From Bacteroidota bacterium (GTDB lineage: Bacteria; Bacteroidota; Bacteroidia; AKYH767-A; OLB10): a stretch of 64,000 nucleotides of DNA. The translations under genes and the position numbers were made by a program. Shown in pieces: positions 62,320 through 64,000 of this stretch (its first letter is position 1; each line of letters starts with the position of its first letter). Below the pieces are notes generated by a model. It searched no databases. It saw only the letters and a list, made by a program, of their open reading frames with translations, and was not told the origin of the DNA. The DNA is taken from positions 62,001 to 126,000 of the forward strand of contig JADKFV010000009.1 in NCBI GenBank assembly GCA_016717325.1. The letters are read 5' to 3'.

Positions 62320-63576
62320 TTACAATAATTTTTCTTTTTTGCCTTCGAGCATTTCTATATCTTGAATGGAAGAACCGGCAATGCCTTTTAGCGAACCATA
62401 AAAATTGATGGAATTTGTCATGATGCGTTCAAATTGTTTTTCGCGCTCCTTCCATATTTTCATCATCTTCATTTTTTCGTCCATGTAACTTTTCTGCAAA
62501 TCGCTGAATCCTTCAATAATAGCTTCGAATTGTCCGCGAAATTCGTGCCCTGTGAGATATTCATACAGCAACTCCATTTTACTTTCTTTTCCCGATAGCG
62601 CGGTGCGCGTAGTGTGCAACTCATACATCATGTATCGCAGAACGAGCGATAATCCTTTTACTTCCCACAGTGTACAAATCCATACGCCATCTTTTACAAA
62701 AAATTTTGTGTATCCATCGGGCAGTGTTTCGGTAACAAGTACAAGCTGATCGGCTTTTACTTCGAGGTTGTCTTCTTTTAATTTTACAATCCAGTTATTA
62801 TCAAAATTTTTGGCGCGCTTACTTTCGTAATATATTTTGCCACACTCTACACCCTGCCTCGTGCGCACGGTTTGAAGTATATCTGCACCGCGTTGTCCTT
62901 TTTTTATTTCGTTTATATCATCATAGATATACGTTTCGCGCAGAATATTTTCTAACTCCAACTCTTGCACTTCGCCCTGCATTTGCATTGAGCCTTGTTC
63001 GGCTTTGCGTTTTATGGTTTCTACTTGTTGCTTGAGGTCGTCAATTATTTTTTCGCGCTCACGCAATTTCAATACATTTTCTTCTTCGGCTTGTTGCTTT
63101 ATTTTTGCTTTCTCTTCGTTCAGTTTATGCGAAAGTTCTTTTTCTTTTTCAAATGTTATTTTATCGCGCAGTTCATCCTTCTCGCGTTTTATAATTTCGT
63201 TTTCGGCTTTAAGTTTATTGAGCTGTTTTACTTCCTCGCGTTTTGTTTCCAGTTCGCGCATATACACTTGCATCTCTCCGGCTTTTTCATTGGTAATCTG
63301 AACCTTCAATTCCTGTTCAATCTTTATCCTCTCGGCAGTAATTTTTTCGCTCACCGATTTTGCAATTGCATTTTCCATGGCCGCTTTTTCTTCAGCCATT
63401 TTTAGCTGCTGCTGTTCTATCATCATTTCCTTTTCGCGCAATATTTTTTGCGCTGCGGCTTCCTTGGTTTTAAATTCTTTACCTATCTGTTCTTGCAGTT
63501 GATGATACAATACATCGTTCACATCTATCAGTTCCTTACAGTGAGGGCAGCGGATGGTGTTGTGCTCTTTCGACAT
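62320..63576 (-). CDS. DUF2130 protein with zinc-ribbon and coiled coil
   Basis: 418 aa from the ATG at 63576 (MSKEHNTIRCPHCKELI); an in-frame start at 63651 only adds low-complexity residues. Order: N-terminal CPHC half-ribbon; coiled coil from residue 35 to 215, rich in K/E; DUF2130 at 215-400 with RGADILQTVRTRQGVECGKI and YESKRAKNFDNNWIVKL, which resembles a PD-(D/E)XK nuclease core (Glu-X-Lys in YESKR); and an EFRGQFEAIIEGFSDLQ helix. A nucleic-acid-related role is inferred for this family; no substrate is known. Confidence 0.88.
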   Translation of the reverse strand: MSKEHNTIRCPHCKELIDVNDVLYHQLQEQIGKEFKTKEAAAQKILREKEMMIEQQQLKMAEEKAAMENAIAKSVSEKITAERIKIEQELKVQITNEKAGEMQVYMRELETKREEVKQLNKLKAENEIIKREKDELRDKITFEKEKELSHKLNEEKAKIKQQAEEENVLKLREREKIIDDLKQQVETIKRKAEQGSMQMQGEVQELELENILRETYIYDDINEIKKGQRGADILQTVRTRQGVECGKIYYESKRAKNFDNNWIVKLKEDNLEVKADQLVLVTETLPDGYTKFFVKDGVWICTLWEVKGLSLVLRYMMYELHTTRTALSGKESKMELLYEYLTGHEFRGQFEAIIEGFSDLQKSYMDEKMKMMKIWKEREKQFERIMTNSINFYGSLKGIAGSSIQDIEMLEGKKEKLL

Positions 63577-63781
63577 TTTTATTTTTTTTTGAGAGTTGTA
63601 AAAATAGTAATTATTGTTGTGGTTATTCATTAACTGTTTCAAAATTAGCAAAGGCGTTTATCCACCCGCAATCGAATCGTCCACCACAAAACATTTATCA
63701 AAAACATTTGCATTCTATATTTTCTCCTATTAGTTTTACCCGCAACTAACACTATCTTTTTTTTCACTAACTTTCTATAAT

Positions 63782-64000
63782 ATGAAAAATACAAAATTCA
63801 AATTGCAGGGCGAAGAAGTACAAACTACTTCGAACAACTTTATGAAAGAGTTTATGCCCGATGCAACGGTAAGTAGTTACAATATAAGTGTAAACCGTGG
63901 CTCACCGGGTAATGCCACAGAGCACACCATAGAACTTACCGACAACGATGCCGTGGTAGTTGAGTTAGAAAATAATATCCGGTGGGTATACAACCGCAGC
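63782..64000 (+). CDS. Unidentified gene, 3' end outside window
   Basis: ATG at 63782 opens 73 codons without a stop to the window end: MKNTKFKLQGEEVQTTSNNF, then NISVNRGSPGNATEHTIELT and NIRWVYNRS. No signal peptide. The beta-rich, hydrophilic start resembles the N-terminal part of Bacteroidota caspase-like or alpha/beta-hydrolase effectors, but I cannot assign a family from this part. It is divergent from DUF2130. Confidence 0.6.
   Translation, partial: MKNTKFKLQGEEVQTTSNNFMKEFMPDATVSSYNISVNRGSPGNATEHTIELTDNDAVVVELENNIRWVYNRS

Overview
The window is AT-rich DNA from a Bacteroidota bacterium. The evidence is ten proteins with type IX secretion (T9SS) C-terminal sorting domains, start regions without Shine-Dalgarno sites, several -7 boxes of the Bacteroidota TAnnTTTG type, and families typical of the phylum (DUF4173, DUF2795, DUF2130, HupE/UreJ, MaeB-type malic enzyme). 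It looks like an environmental genome near Chitinophagales/Sphingobacteriales, but the order is a guess. I found no tRNA, rRNA, CRISPR array, transposase or prophage.

Layout. 1-8.4 kb: end of a TPR gene with a HupE/UreJ gene, a biotin carrier protein, two T9SS cargo proteins, two tandem surface-protein paralogues and an OsmC protein. 8.4-12.6 kb: a four-gene membrane operon centred on a DUF4173-leucine-rich-repeat fusion. 12.9-20.3 kb: a solitary paaA, a large membrane/TPR protein and a T9SS propeller protein, separated by mosaics of dispersed repeats. 20.3-29 kb: a co-directional run (GT2, malic enzyme, ruvA, cobalamin adenosyltransferase, DUF2795, MFS, DUF454, T9SS protein), a decayed shikimate kinase and a PIN toxin-antitoxin pair. 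29.5-41.2 kb: ALDH7, an amber-interrupted aminotransferase, comF, free-Met-R-sulfoxide reductase, a C1B peptidase, a T9SS M23 peptidase and RNase R. 41.3-50.3 kb: a T9SS esterase, a tandemly duplicated lipoprotein + outer-membrane-protein module with a divergent XRE regulator, and a split MltD/LysM transglycosylase. 50.5-64 kb: rsmI, a cyclase-family protein, a three-gene T9SS operon whose first gene starts on an 11-G tract, a T9SS protein with a peptidase S74 domain, DUF2130, and the start of an unidentified gene.

The most unusual features are: (i) the duplicated lipoprotein/OMP module, whose second lipoprotein copy is a start-less but fully open 179-codon frame directly behind the first OMP's stop codon; (ii) terminator-like hairpins lying inside the signal-peptide codons of three downstream operon genes; (iii) the G11 tract at the start of a 1563-aa T9SS protein, which is arithmetically suited to phase variation between two N-termini and an off state; and (iv) five one-base frameshifts, all in short homopolymer runs. 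The frameshifts may be assembly errors or real switches, and read data would decide.
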